Shown: positions 6,169 to 13,891 of the stretch, in pieces
Layout: the number at the start of each line of letters is the position of its first letter
Numbering within the stretch: position 1 is the first letter of the stretch
Source: Gemmatimonadota bacterium
Lineage (GTDB): Bacteria > Latescibacterota > UBA2968 > GCA-2709665
NCBI GenBank assembly: GCA_028873695.1
Contig: JAPPNU010000074.1
Coordinates: 1-35,492, forward strand
Direction: 5' to 3'
Length of the DNA: 35,492 bases
The notes under the pieces: generated by a model
What the model saw: only the letters and a program-made list of their open reading frames with translations
Database searches by the model: none
What the model was told of the DNA's origin: nothing
Program-made: the position numbers and the translations under genes

Positions 6169-9159
6169 ATGGCACGAAATTCAATTCTGCGGAAAGCGAT
6201 ACCGGCACTGTTTGTGCTCGTCGCAATCTGTACGTCACCGGCGTCCGCGCAGCGGGTCCCTCCGGACGAATCGTGGCGCACGCTCGAGACGGAACATTTC
6301 CGCGTCACTTTCCCCGAGCGCCTTGAAGACCTGGCGCGCCGGGCGGCCGATCGCGCGGAGTGGGCCCACGCAACCCTTTCCGATCAGTTCGTACAGGGAC
6401 CGCAAGGAACCATCGATCTCGTCGTCACCGACCATACGGACGTCTCCAACGGCTACGCGACCCCGTTTCCCTCGAACCGCATCGTTCTTTACGCGCGGCC
6501 GCCCGTCGACAGCTTCCTGCTCGGCAACTTCGACGACTGGATGGAACTTCTGATCGTCCATGAACTGACGCATATCTTTCATCTCGACCGCCGTGGCCGG
6601 TATAGCCTTCGGGGACTCTTCGGCCGGATACCGGTTCCCGTTTTCGGCTTCCCGGCGATTACGACGCCCCTGTGGGTGATCGAGGGCATCGCAACCTGGT
6701 ACGAGTCCGCGCTGACCGGGGAGGGCCGGGTCCTGGGAACCTACCACAACATGGTGCTTCGAACCGCAGCCCTGGAGGGCCGTTTCGAGTCCATCGGGCA
6801 GGCGGGAGGATGGTCGCCGCAGTGGCCCGGCGGGCTTCGCGTGTACATATACGGATCCATGTTCTTCGAACACCTGATGCGCAAGTACGGGAGGGAACGG
6901 ATGTCCGCGTTCGTCAAGGCCGTAGAGGGCCAGTGGATACCCTATCGTCTCGACGCCGCGGGAAGGAGCGCCTTCGGCGCCAGCCTGTCGAGCGAGTGGA
7001 CCGCATGGGCGAACGATTGGAAAACGGAAGCCGCCGAGCTCGACGCCCGCCTCTCCAGGTTTGGCGCAATCTCTGAACCCGAAAGGCTGACCGGCGGCGC
7101 CCGTTACGCGCTCTACCCGCGGGTGTCCCCCGACGGGTCGGCACTGTTCTACCGTCGATCGGACGGACGTTCGGACCCTCGTCTGACTTCGATCGCACTG
7201 AACGGCGGGGCGGAATCTACCGTTGCGCGGATCCGCGGGGGCAGGTTCGCGTTCACGCCCGGCGGGGACGTCCTCGTGGCCCAGCTGGAGTCCTCCGGGC
7301 GGTACCGGCTGTTCAGCGACGTCTACCGGGTGACCCGGGACGGGGCGATGGACCGGTTGACCAACGGCGCCCGCCTGACCGCGCCTTCGGCCGGCCCCGA
7401 TGAACGGGCGGTCGCGGTTTCGGAAGGGGAGGGCGCCAGCGGGCTTGACCGGGTCGATACGCGCACGGGCGCCGTCGAGACCCTGGTTCGCCCGGAAGCC
7501 GGCGTCCACTGGGCGTTTCCGGCGGTGTCGCCTGATGGGCAATGGATCGCGGCGACCCGCTGGGAAGGCGGGCATCACGACGTCGTCATCCTGGACGCCG
7601 GCGGCGGCCTCGTCAGCCGGGTCACGGAGGACCGCGCACTGGACTTCGCCCCCGCCTGGAGCGCCGGCGGGCGGTGGCTGCTATGGTCGTCCGACCGGAC
7701 CGGCATCCTCAACGTCTTCGCCGCTCGAGTCGACAGTGGCAGGGCCGGGCCCCCGGTCATGCTCACCAACGTCCGAACCGGGGCGGCCTGGCCCAGCGTG
7801 GACCCGTCGGGACAATGGCTCTATTTCTCCGGGTATCACGCGGACGGCTGGGAGATCGAACGCATGCCGTTCAATCCGGCTGCCGCGCCGCCCGCGCCCC
7901 GATATACCGCCGATTCGACGCATACCGCGGCGGGGATGACGGCCGCCCAGGTCGCGTCCGCAGTGGAAGAACGGCGTGTACGCGCTGGCGGTCCGGCGCG
8001 GGACTATTCGCCGTCGTCCACGCTCGGGCCCCGTTATTGGCTCCCATACGGGACGCTGTCTCTCTCCGGCGCCGGCAACGGCGCGTCGTCCCGGACGAAG
8101 GCGCTTGGCGGGTCCATTGGCGGCCTTACATCGGGAGTGGACCTCGTGGGCCGGCACGCCTACAGCGTCGGGGCCAGAATCTATCTGCCGGCGGGAGGGT
8201 ATTCGGGAGGGAGAGGGGCGGGTTTTCTGTCGTATCGGTACTACGGACTCGGTGACCCCGCGCTGGGCCTGTCGCTGTCGCAGAACTGGGACGAGGAGCG
8301 CGTCAGGGTGCGGGAGCGGAACGGCGGCGCCGCGGCAGACACCATGTTCATTCTGGAGCGCGCGCGCCGTGCGTTCGTGTCGACGACCTTTGCGCGCCCC
8401 AGGGTATGGCGCGCGATTTCAGTCACGCTTTCAGGGGGCCTGTTGCGGGAGGACCGGGAGGCGCTGGATACCGGGCTTCGGCCGGCGGACCTGTCGAAAT
8501 TCGACAGCCCTCACAGCACCCTTGGGGAAATTGCGGCGGGTTTCTCGGCCACCACCGCCAGGACGCACGCGTTTCAGATGGGCGGGGCCGCGGGCGCGTC
8601 ATTCTCCATCCGTGCGACGCGTCGAATCGACCTCGCCAAAGAGCCATCGGACGACCGCTCCGTAGATGCCGTCACAGGCGACTTCCGGACCTACGCGAAA
8701 CTGCCGGGTGGCGGATTCGCGGCTCCCGTCCTGGCGCTCAGGGCGAGCGCGGGGGAGGCGCGGGGCCCGGACAGCGGGAGGGGCTACTTCCAGGTTGGGG
8801 GCGTGTCGCGACGCCTGTTTCCCGTGCGCGGCTACGAGAGTACGCAAAGATCCGGGCGGCGCGCGTGGACGGCGTCGCTGGAGTTACGTCTACCCGCCGC
8901 GCTGGTCAACCGCGCCATCCGAACACCGTTGCTGCACTTCGACCGCGCCTTCCTCACGCTTTTCGCCGACGCGGGCAACGCCTGGGGGCGGGATTACTCA
9001 TCGCAGAACACACCTGAACCGCTCCTGTCCGCCGGCGCCGAGATCGTCTACGACTTCGGTGTCCTCTACGTTCCAATACGCTTCCGCGCCGGCGCGGGGT
9101 ACGGGTTTACCGATCCCAAAGGCGCCGTGCCTTACCTCCTTCTTGGTACGTCGTTCTGA
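6169..9159 (+). CDS. Secreted metalloprotease-like / beta-propeller / outer-membrane barrel protein
   Basis: The 996-residue protein has four parts. A signal peptide covers residues 1-28 (ALFVLVAI core, ending ASA-Q). A gluzincin-type peptidase domain follows, with HELTH at 131-135 and the likely third zinc ligand in IEGIATWYES (Glu172). A TolB-like beta-propeller spans about 310-600 with several PD40-type motifs such as VSPDGSALFY, VSPDGQWIAA and VDPSGQWLYF. A C-terminal barrel of the BamA/surface-antigen type spans about 610-996, is rich in alternating aromatic/glycine strands and ends in a terminal Phe (LLLGTSF). The reading frame is open upstream to 5881, but ATG 6169 directly precedes the signal peptide. 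It is 70 bp after the MFS gene and probably in the same operon. I expect it in the outer membrane with the enzyme domain in the periplasm. Substrate is unknown. Confidence 0.85.
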   Translation: MARNSILRKAIPALFVLVAICTSPASAQRVPPDESWRTLETEHFRVTFPERLEDLARRAADRAEWAHATLSDQFVQGPQGTIDLVVTDHTDVSNGYATPFPSNRIVLYARPPVDSFLLGNFDDWMELLIVHELTHIFHLDRRGRYSLRGLFGRIPVPVFGFPAITTPLWVIEGIATWYESALTGEGRVLGTYHNMVLRTAALEGRFESIGQAGGWSPQWPGGLRVYIYGSMFFEHLMRKYGRERMSAFVKAVEGQWIPYRLDAAGRSAFGASLSSEWTAWANDWKTEAAELDARLSRFGAISEPERLTGGARYALYPRVSPDGSALFYRRSDGRSDPRLTSIALNGGAESTVARIRGGRFAFTPGGDVLVAQLESSGRYRLFSDVYRVTRDGAMDRLTNGARLTAPSAGPDERAVAVSEGEGASGLDRVDTRTGAVETLVRPEAGVHWAFPAVSPDGQWIAATRWEGGHHDVVILDAGGGLVSRVTEDRALDFAPAWSAGGRWLLWSSDRTGILNVFAARVDSGRAGPPVMLTNVRTGAAWPSVDPSGQWLYFSGYHADGWEIERMPFNPAAAPPAPRYTADSTHTAAGMTAAQVASAVEERRVRAGGPARDYSPSSTLGPRYWLPYGTLSLSGAGNGASSRTKALGGSIGGLTSGVDLVGRHAYSVGARIYLPAGGYSGGRGAGFLSYRYYGLGDPALGLSLSQNWDEERVRVRERNGGAAADTMFILERARRAFVSTTFARPRVWRAISVTLSGGLLREDREALDTGLRPADLSKFDSPHSTLGEIAAGFSATTARTHAFQMGGAAGASFSIRATRRIDLAKEPSDDRSVDAVTGDFRTYAKLPGGGFAAPVLALRASAGEARGPDSGRGYFQVGGVSRRLFPVRGYESTQRSGRRAWTASLELRLPAALVNRAIRTPLLHFDRAFLTLFADAGNAWGRDYSSQNTPEPLLSAGAEIVYDFGVLYVPIRFRAGAGYGFTDPKGAVPYLLLGTSF

Positions 9160-9211
9160 CCTAGCGGGAACAAAGCAGCAGGCCGGTCAAGTTTCAAGTT
9201 ACATAAAAAAG

Positions 9212-9239
9212 AACCCCGGAGATTGCTCTCTCGGGGGTT
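9212..9239 (+). terminator. Intrinsic terminator after the barrel protein gene
   Basis: AACCCCGGAGA and TCTCGGGGGTT pair with one mismatch around a short loop, flanked by an A-run before and TTTGT after. It closes the channel-MFS-protease run on the + strand. The A-run and T-tract suggest it may also work on the minus strand, where the toxin remnant ends. Confidence 0.75.
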
Positions 9240-9329
9240 TGTCTTGAGGGGTCCTGAGGTATCTTCACCTGTGCCGTGCGGCACATAGGAATCGGACTTT
9301 CCGTACGGATGGTGCCCTCCGCTAGAATG

Positions 9330-9596
9330 TCAATCGAATAAATCCACGTGGGTTCCTGTACGTACCAGAATCAGGGTATCATCCCTCTTCTGCCAGATTA
9401 GCAGCCAATCCGGTTCAAGGTGACATTCGTAGAAGGAAGACCAATTTCCCGACAAGCGGTGCGGTCTAAGCCGTGAATGCAGGTGATGCCTTGACAATAG
9501 CGTGTCAACCACCTTCCAGAGCTTACTTGGGTCCTCTCCCCGTCTCTTGGCGCGCTATAGGTCTTTCTCGAATCGAATCGTGGTTAGTAGACGCAC
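9330..9596 (-). pseudogene. YafQ-type (RelE superfamily) toxin broken by an internal TAG
   Basis: The frame read from GTG 9596 gives MRLLTTIRFEKDL, then a TAG stop at 9557-9555, then RAKRRGEDPSKLWKVVDTLLS and on to HRLSGNWSSFYECHLEPDWLLIW and LVRTGTHVDLFD. This is a full-length YafQ-family ribosome-dependent mRNA interferase (89 codons) interrupted at codon 14, where family members usually have Lys (AAG would be one change away). Conserved C-terminal catalytic residues (the His in ECHLEPDW and the GTH segment) are intact, so the lesion may be recent. It begins three bases after the relB stop. A downstream fragment from GTG 9512 could be translated but lacks the N-terminal helix. Confidence 0.8.
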
Positions 9597-9599
9597 GGA

Positions 9600-9857
9600 C
9601 TAACCATGCTCTGCCTTGAGTGCGTCCAGATCGGTGTATTCATTCAGACCCACTCCCGTGCCTGCCTGGCGCATTGCCTCTACGGTCTCGCTATTGGGAA
9701 CCCTCACCTCGAAAGGCAAACCGCCACGCATAGTAACTTGACAGTAGAACAAAGTGATCGCCTCTGTCGTGGATAGCCCCAGTCTTGTGAAAACCTCCTC
9801 GGCTTGGGACTTCAACTCGGGTTCGACACGGGCCCGTATAAATTCGGTCTTTGCCAT
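9600..9857 (-). CDS. RelB/DinJ-family antitoxin
   Basis: The 85-residue product starts MAKTEFIRARVEPELKSQAE, the typical ribbon-helix-helix N-terminus of RelB/DinJ antitoxins, continues with LGLSTTEAITLFYCQV and ends in a toxin-binding tail (LDALKAEHG). The start is ATG 9857, preceded by GGAGG; an upstream in-frame extension to 9956 is not conserved and lies across the promoter. It would neutralise the YafQ-type toxin encoded next, which is now broken, so it is left without a working partner. Autorepression through the palindrome upstream is likely. Confidence 0.85.
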   Translation of the reverse strand: MAKTEFIRARVEPELKSQAEEVFTRLGLSTTEAITLFYCQVTMRGGLPFEVRVPNSETVEAMRQAGTGVGLNEYTDLDALKAEHG

Positions 9858-9877
9858 GGAATCCTCCGTTTCTTGAA

Positions 9878-9906
9878 AATGTATCACAAACGGGATACAA
9901 ATGCAA
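9878..9906 (-). promoter_or_regulatory. relB promoter and operator
   Basis: On the minus strand TTGCAT (9906-9901), a 17-bp spacer and TACATT (9883-9878) form a good sigma-70-like promoter. The inverted repeat TGTATC (9880-9885) / GATACA (9894-9899) overlaps the -10 and spacer, a fitting site for the RelB ribbon-helix-helix repressor. The start of transcription would be about 14 bases before the ATG. Confidence 0.6.
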
Positions 9907-9999
9907 CCTCTTCTTGGCCACAGCCGCAAAACCAAGTTCGGGTTGTTCATCCCCAAGGAGCATTATCAACGAGATTTAACGCATTATGATGCAAACGGC

Positions 10000-11106
10000 T
10001 TATTTATAGGTCCACCCGCTCTGGAAGCCCTGCTGTTCTGCAATTGACATGAGAGGTTTCAGAGTTCTGTGGTACGCAGACTTCAGTTTCTCACTTTCCA
10101 GCGTTTCCTCGGGTGCGATGTACAGGTCTGTGATGTAGGGCTCCACTTCCTTCTTCCATTTCTCCTCGCTCGAACGGTCACGTACGATGGATAGCCCCGC
10201 ACACTGGGTGTCTGCCAGGCTGTCTATGTACATTTCCGATGGGATCCGGTCGCTCTTGGAACTGTTCGCCTGGGAATCAACAGGAACAAGGTTCCACAAC
10301 TGATCGTGCGCGACGAATCTCCACGGCAGAAAGTGATCCAACTCATAACCGAAACTCAGCTTCTTCCCTGTGTAGATACATCGTATACTCGTTTCATCAA
10401 TCGCAGTATCCCAGAACCTTCGCTGTGCATAGAGAGGCGCTCTCCGATCCGGGGGGAACAACTTTCTCGTTACAGCAGGAATACCGGGATTTCGCCGCTG
10501 CATATGATCTGACCAATGCCAGAGCGCCCATCCCTCAAGAATCGTCTGATGCTGTTTCAAGTAGGCAATCCAATCCGGATGCAAACAGATAAATTCCTCA
10601 GAATCGTCGAAGCGGAAAAGAGGACGCCGTTCATCAAACAGCTCGGCAGACAGATTGAATACTTCCCTGTTTACCCGTTGGTCTGGCATACCTCTGGTTT
10701 CTACGGCGAAAAACGGGCGTAAAATCCGGTGGGGAACGTAACGCATCAATTGGTACTTCTGCACTTCATTACAGCTTGCCAGGCGTTTCCGCAGTTTGCC
10801 GCGCCCTGATCTGGACAACAGATTTCGATCGTCATCGGTGTGTGGAATCGATTGTAATGCCGAAGCTATTTTGTCCTGACTGCCAAATGACAGTTTAAAA
10901 TAGACATGCGGATACCATGCGGTAACCAGCATCTCAGTCTCTATTTCTCTCAAACAGATGCCGTCATTATTCTCGAATATCCTGTCCTTAGCCAGAGTCA
11001 GTAACGAAATAAAAAATAGATATTTGTATGAATTGGTCGTATGCCTGAATAATCCACTCAGTGTCGCGATATCCAGTTGGTCTGAACGTGGCAGTTTTCG
11101 GGTCAT
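10000..11106 (-). CDS. HNH endonuclease domain protein (orphan)
   Basis: The 368-residue protein has an HNH nuclease core at about residues 243-290: CIYTGKKL, then ELDHFLPW with the catalytic His258, then LWNLVPVDSQANSSKSD. Only one Cys is seen at the start, so the zinc-binding CxxC pairs of some HNH proteins are missing. The N-terminal 80 residues (FRHTTNSYKYLFFISLL, MLVTAWYPHVYFKLSFG) are a conserved-looking domain I associate with this HNH subfamily but cannot name. The start ATG 11106 has no strong ribosome binding site. Base composition is visibly more AT-rich than in the flanking housekeeping genes, and it lies next to a decayed toxin-antitoxin pair, so transfer is likely. It could be a restriction or defence nuclease, but no methyltransferase or partner is present. 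Confidence 0.8.
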   Translation of the reverse strand: MTRKLPRSDQLDIATLSGLFRHTTNSYKYLFFISLLTLAKDRIFENNDGICLREIETEMLVTAWYPHVYFKLSFGSQDKIASALQSIPHTDDDRNLLSRSGRGKLRKRLASCNEVQKYQLMRYVPHRILRPFFAVETRGMPDQRVNREVFNLSAELFDERRPLFRFDDSEEFICLHPDWIAYLKQHQTILEGWALWHWSDHMQRRNPGIPAVTRKLFPPDRRAPLYAQRRFWDTAIDETSIRCIYTGKKLSFGYELDHFLPWRFVAHDQLWNLVPVDSQANSSKSDRIPSEMYIDSLADTQCAGLSIVRDRSSEEKWKKEVEPYITDLYIAPEETLESEKLKSAYHRTLKPLMSIAEQQGFQSGWTYK

Positions 11107-11408
11107 TGACGTTAAATCCGATTAGCGGACCGGGAAATTCTCCGGCCTGAGCTGAACCAAAAAGAACCGGACGACACAGTACCGATGTCGAATGATGCTT
11201 CAATGGGTTGCGAATGTCGCAAATTGCAACAGTACGTGCCATCGTACGGCATAGCGACGTGGCTGTCAACCGGAATCCCAATGAAGGTCAAAAGACAAGG
11301 TCCGATGGAAAAACCCGCCCGGCGGACTTTTCAATGCGCCGATATTTTCAACCATATCTACCGCATTGCAAATGTTGTATCAACCACGCCAGAAACTGTA
11401 CGGCCGCT

Positions 11409-11442
11409 CCCCTCCCCGCGCCGGGGAGGGGCAGGGGAGGGG
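11409..11442. repeat. G-rich palindrome with quadruplex motif
   Basis: CCCCTCCCCG (11409-11418) and CGGGGAGGGG (11422-11431) form a perfect 10-bp stem with a 3-base loop. The right arm is followed by CA and a second GGGGAGGGG, so 11423-11442 holds four runs of four G with loops of 1, 2 and 1 bases, a textbook G-quadruplex motif. It resembles dispersed extragenic palindromes. Confidence 0.65.
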
Positions 11443-11479
11443 TCGCCATGCTCGACCGGCACTCTTCAGGGAATCTTTT

Positions 11480-11508
11480 TTGTCCCGGCCGCAAGTTTAC
11501 GGTATATT
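11480..11508 (+). promoter_or_regulatory. Probable sat promoter
   Basis: TTGTCC (11480-11485), a 17-bp spacer and TATATT (11503-11508) fit a sigma-70-like promoter. The predicted start near 11515 gives sat a 5' leader of about 227 bases that contains the hairpin at 11616-11642. Confidence 0.5.
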
Positions 11509-11615
11509 AATCGCTTCCTGATTCGGTGGGCCGGGCGTACATGCGATGGATGCGATTCCTGTATGATTCCGCGTTGGGGTTTTCCTCTGGACCCGTCCGA
11601 CGGATGATACGCGAC

Positions 11616-11642
11616 GTGGGCAGACAGGAATGTCCGCCCCAC
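11616..11642. repeat. Palindrome in the sat leader
   Basis: GTGGGCAGACAGGAATGTC and CGCCCCAC enclose an imperfect palindrome: GTGGG(C) pairs with (C)CCAC and GGACATTCCTGTC-like arms lie inside. It has the look of a small repetitive extragenic element. If transcribed from the promoter upstream it would fold in the sat leader. Confidence 0.45.
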
Positions 11643-11741
11643 CTTCAAACCGGCTTCCTCAGAGTGTGAGCGTACGTGTAGTGGGTGCCGGGGCTGATTG
11701 AGGTTCATGGAACTTTAGCAATTTGGAGGGTTGTTTCCAGA

Positions 11742-13001
11742 ATGTCTGATTTGATACCGCTACATGGCGGATTGTCCTCGCCGGTGTGCCGGATGGTTCC
11801 GGACGACGAGCAGGACGCCTTTCGCGAGAATGCATCGAAGCTGGTTCGCGTTCCGGTCAGCGACGCCGATCTGTCCACGGTCTTCCGTTTCGGAGACGGC
11901 GGGCTGAGTCCGCTTACCGGCCCGATGGACTCGGAGACCTGGCACAGGGTTCTGGAAGACAGTGTCATCGACTTCGACGGGAAGCCGTATGCCTGGACCA
12001 TTCCGCTGGCGCTTCCCGTATCGGGCGACCAGGCGGAACGTCTCGAGGCCGGTCAGACTGTCGCCCTGGTGGATCCGGCCGGGCAGATTGTGGGCGCCCT
12101 GGACGTCGGCGACGTCTACCCCTGGGATAAACCGGCCTATCTCAAGAGCGTCTACCTGACGGACCGGACCGACCATCCGGGCGCGGATATGGTGCTGGAA
12201 GGAGATGCCGGCAAGACCCACCTCCTGGGAGGGAAAATCAGGGTACTTCCGCAACCGAAGCATCCCGCGTTCGGCCGCTATATGCACACCCCCGCGGAAG
12301 TCCGTCGTCTCCTGTCGGAAACGGGCTGGCGGCGCGTGGTCGCGTTTCAGACCCGGAACCCACTCCACCGGGCTCACGAATATGCCCTGGTCTACGGCCT
12401 GGAGACGCTGATCCGGCAGGGGATCGACGCCGGGGCATGCCTGAACCCCCTGGTGGGAGAGACCAAATCGGACGACGTCAACGCGGAGATCCGGATGCGG
12501 ACCTACGAGGCGCTGATCGAGTCCAGGGGACTGGGCGAGGGGGACAGCGATGCGGAATTGTGGGAACCCAGAGGCGAGGCCGTGCCGGACCGGGTGATGC
12601 TCATCGGACTGGACATCAAGATGTTCTACGCCGGCCCCAAAGAGGCTGTCATGCACGCGATATACCGCCAGAACTTCGGCTTTACGGACATTATCATCGG
12701 ACGCAAACACGCGGATGCGCCCTATCACGACGGCAGCCCGATCTGGGGCGATTTCGACGCGCAGGAGGTGTTCGACCAGCTCAATGGAAACCTCGAGATC
12801 CGACCACTGAACGTGGGTTTCGCGGCGTTCTACGCGTCCCTGGGGCGGGTGGACCTGATGGAGAACCATCCCGACGAGCAGCCCGTGTTCATTTCGGGAA
12901 AACAGGTGCGCGAGATGCTGCTGAGCGGGGAGGCGGTGGACCCGCGGATCATGCGGCCCGGCACCTCCCGGATCCTGAGCGAGGCGATGGCGGGAACGTG
13001 A
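11742..13001 (+). CDS. sat: Sulfate adenylyltransferase (ATP sulfurylase)
   Basis: Sat makes adenosine 5'-phosphosulfate (APS) and pyrophosphate from ATP and sulfate, the entry to sulfate assimilation, or the reverse in sulfur oxidation. The 419-residue protein is the single-chain Sat type, not CysD/CysN. It has QTRNPLHRAHE (the QXRNPXHXXH nucleotide-binding motif) and IIIGRKHADAPY in place of the common GRDHAG segment. There is no fused APS kinase domain. ATG 11742 is preferred over the upstream in-frame start at 11685; a GGAGGG lies 11 bases before it, a little far. No aprAB, cysC or cysH neighbours are seen, so the direction of use cannot be told from the window. Confidence 0.93.
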   Translation: MSDLIPLHGGLSSPVCRMVPDDEQDAFRENASKLVRVPVSDADLSTVFRFGDGGLSPLTGPMDSETWHRVLEDSVIDFDGKPYAWTIPLALPVSGDQAERLEAGQTVALVDPAGQIVGALDVGDVYPWDKPAYLKSVYLTDRTDHPGADMVLEGDAGKTHLLGGKIRVLPQPKHPAFGRYMHTPAEVRRLLSETGWRRVVAFQTRNPLHRAHEYALVYGLETLIRQGIDAGACLNPLVGETKSDDVNAEIRMRTYEALIESRGLGEGDSDAELWEPRGEAVPDRVMLIGLDIKMFYAGPKEAVMHAIYRQNFGFTDIIIGRKHADAPYHDGSPIWGDFDAQEVFDQLNGNLEIRPLNVGFAAFYASLGRVDLMENHPDEQPVFISGKQVREMLLSGEAVDPRIMRPGTSRILSEAMAGT

Positions 13002-13056
13002 AGCTCCCGCGTACTCCCGCACCGTTCATACCGGCGCCGGATTTCGGGGAATGCCC

Positions 13057-13085
13057 TTGACAACGACGGGCGTATAGGATAAATT
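13057..13085 (+). promoter_or_regulatory. Strong promoter for the clpP-type gene
   Basis: A consensus TTGACA (13057-13062), exactly 17 bases, then TAAATT (13080-13085). Transcription would start about 13092. This rules out the in-frame TTG at 13084 as a start and supports ATG 13156 for the following gene. Confidence 0.75.
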
Positions 13086-13155
13086 GACCCGGCTTTCGGA
13101 TGCCGGCAAACCGGTCGTATTTTCAGACGTTTATTCGCGGGAAGAAGGGGATGCG

Positions 13156-13776
13156 ATGTACGAGTTCCAGATGAACGAAGATCCGGAGGAGGAGGAAGAG
13201 GAGGAAGCGCAGCGTGGGGGTAACGGCGGCGAGTACATCGTCAGAAGCCTGATCAGGGCTCGCACGATCCTGATCTCCGATCCGATCGACCACAAGCTCA
13301 CAACGCGGGTGATCGCCCAGTTGCTGCTGATGGACAGCGACGATCCCGATAAGTCGATCACGATCCTGATCAACTCGCCGGGGGGCAGCGCCGACGACGG
13401 CTTCGCAATTTACGATATGATTCGCTTTATCCGGCCGCCGGTGAGAATCGTCAGTGTCGGGTTGTCCGCCAGCGCGGCCACGGTGATTATGCTGGCCGCG
13501 GAAAAAGGCAACCGGTTCGCGCTTCCGAACGCACGAATCATGATCCATCAGCCTTCAATGCGTTACATGGGTGTCGCGGAAGACGTCAAGCGCACGGCGG
13601 AACAGATTCTCAAGCTTCGGGAACGCATCAACGAACTGTATGCCCAGGAGACCGGACAGCCGCTGGACAAGGTGGTTGAAGATACGGACCGGGACTACTG
13701 GATGTCCGCGGAGGAAGCGGTGGAATACGGGCTGATCAGCAAGGTGGTTACGCATTTCAACGAGCTTGACGCGTAG
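13156..13776 (+). CDS. clpP: ClpP-family serine protease with acidic N-terminus
   Basis: ClpP forms the barrel-shaped proteolytic core used with Clp ATPases. The 206-residue product has the complete triad: Ser106 in GLSASAAT (usual form GMAASMGA), His131 in MIHQPS and Asp180 in DRDYWMSAEEAVEYGLI. Substrate-binding INSPGG is at 72-77. The N-terminus is unusual: a run of acidic residues at 8-17 (EDPEEEEEEE) and a glycine linker stand where the axial loops normally start. ATG 13156 is chosen because AGGGG lies five bases upstream and the promoter at 13057-13085 excludes earlier starts. It has no clpX or tig neighbour, and the altered active-site strand suggests a paralogue rather than the sole housekeeping ClpP. 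Confidence 0.88.
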   Translation: MYEFQMNEDPEEEEEEEAQRGGNGGEYIVRSLIRARTILISDPIDHKLTTRVIAQLLLMDSDDPDKSITILINSPGGSADDGFAIYDMIRFIRPPVRIVSVGLSASAATVIMLAAEKGNRFALPNARIMIHQPSMRYMGVAEDVKRTAEQILKLRERINELYAQETGQPLDKVVEDTDRDYWMSAEEAVEYGLISKVVTHFNELDA

Positions 13777-13798
13777 CGATGCGATCGTCTGGCGATTC

Positions 13799-13834
13799 GG
13801 CAGGGGTACGGAACGTCGTGCCCCTGCCTTCTTT
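13799..13834 (+). terminator. Intrinsic terminator after clpP
   Basis: GGCAGGGGTACG (13799-13810) pairs with CGTGCCCCTGCC (13817-13828) through a 6-base loop with one G-T pair, followed by TTCTTTAATTT. This is a good rho-independent terminator and separates clpP from the haem genes. Confidence 0.85.
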
Positions 13835-13891
13835 AATTTGGGCAAGATACCGCGCCGCGCGGTCCTGCCCGGTTAAGACAGAGTACCCGCA

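Larger units (their letters stand above)
11107..11741. other. Intergenic region between HNH gene and sat
   Basis: This 635-bp gap separates two divergently transcribed genes. It holds a G-rich palindrome (11409-11442), a good promoter pointing at sat (11480-11508) and a second palindrome in the sat leader (11616-11642). Between 11107 and 11400 I see nothing recognisable; short frames there show no family resemblance. Confidence 0.6.

Noticed and set aside
6235..7578. A 447-codon minus-strand frame opposite the barrel protein
   Set aside because: Antisense shadow of a strongly supported gene; no domains recognised.
9555..9557. TAG as a reassigned sense codon
   Set aside because: Several intact genes here (for example hemE, hemH and the channel gene) end at TAG in the expected place, so TAG works as stop.
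11541..11669. A 42-codon ORF in the sat leader
   Set aside because: No ribosome binding site, runs through the palindrome at 11616-11642 and has no recognisable protein character.
13084..13155. Longer ClpP start at TTG 13084
   Set aside because: It overlaps the -10 box of the best promoter, so it would lie upstream of the predicted transcription start.
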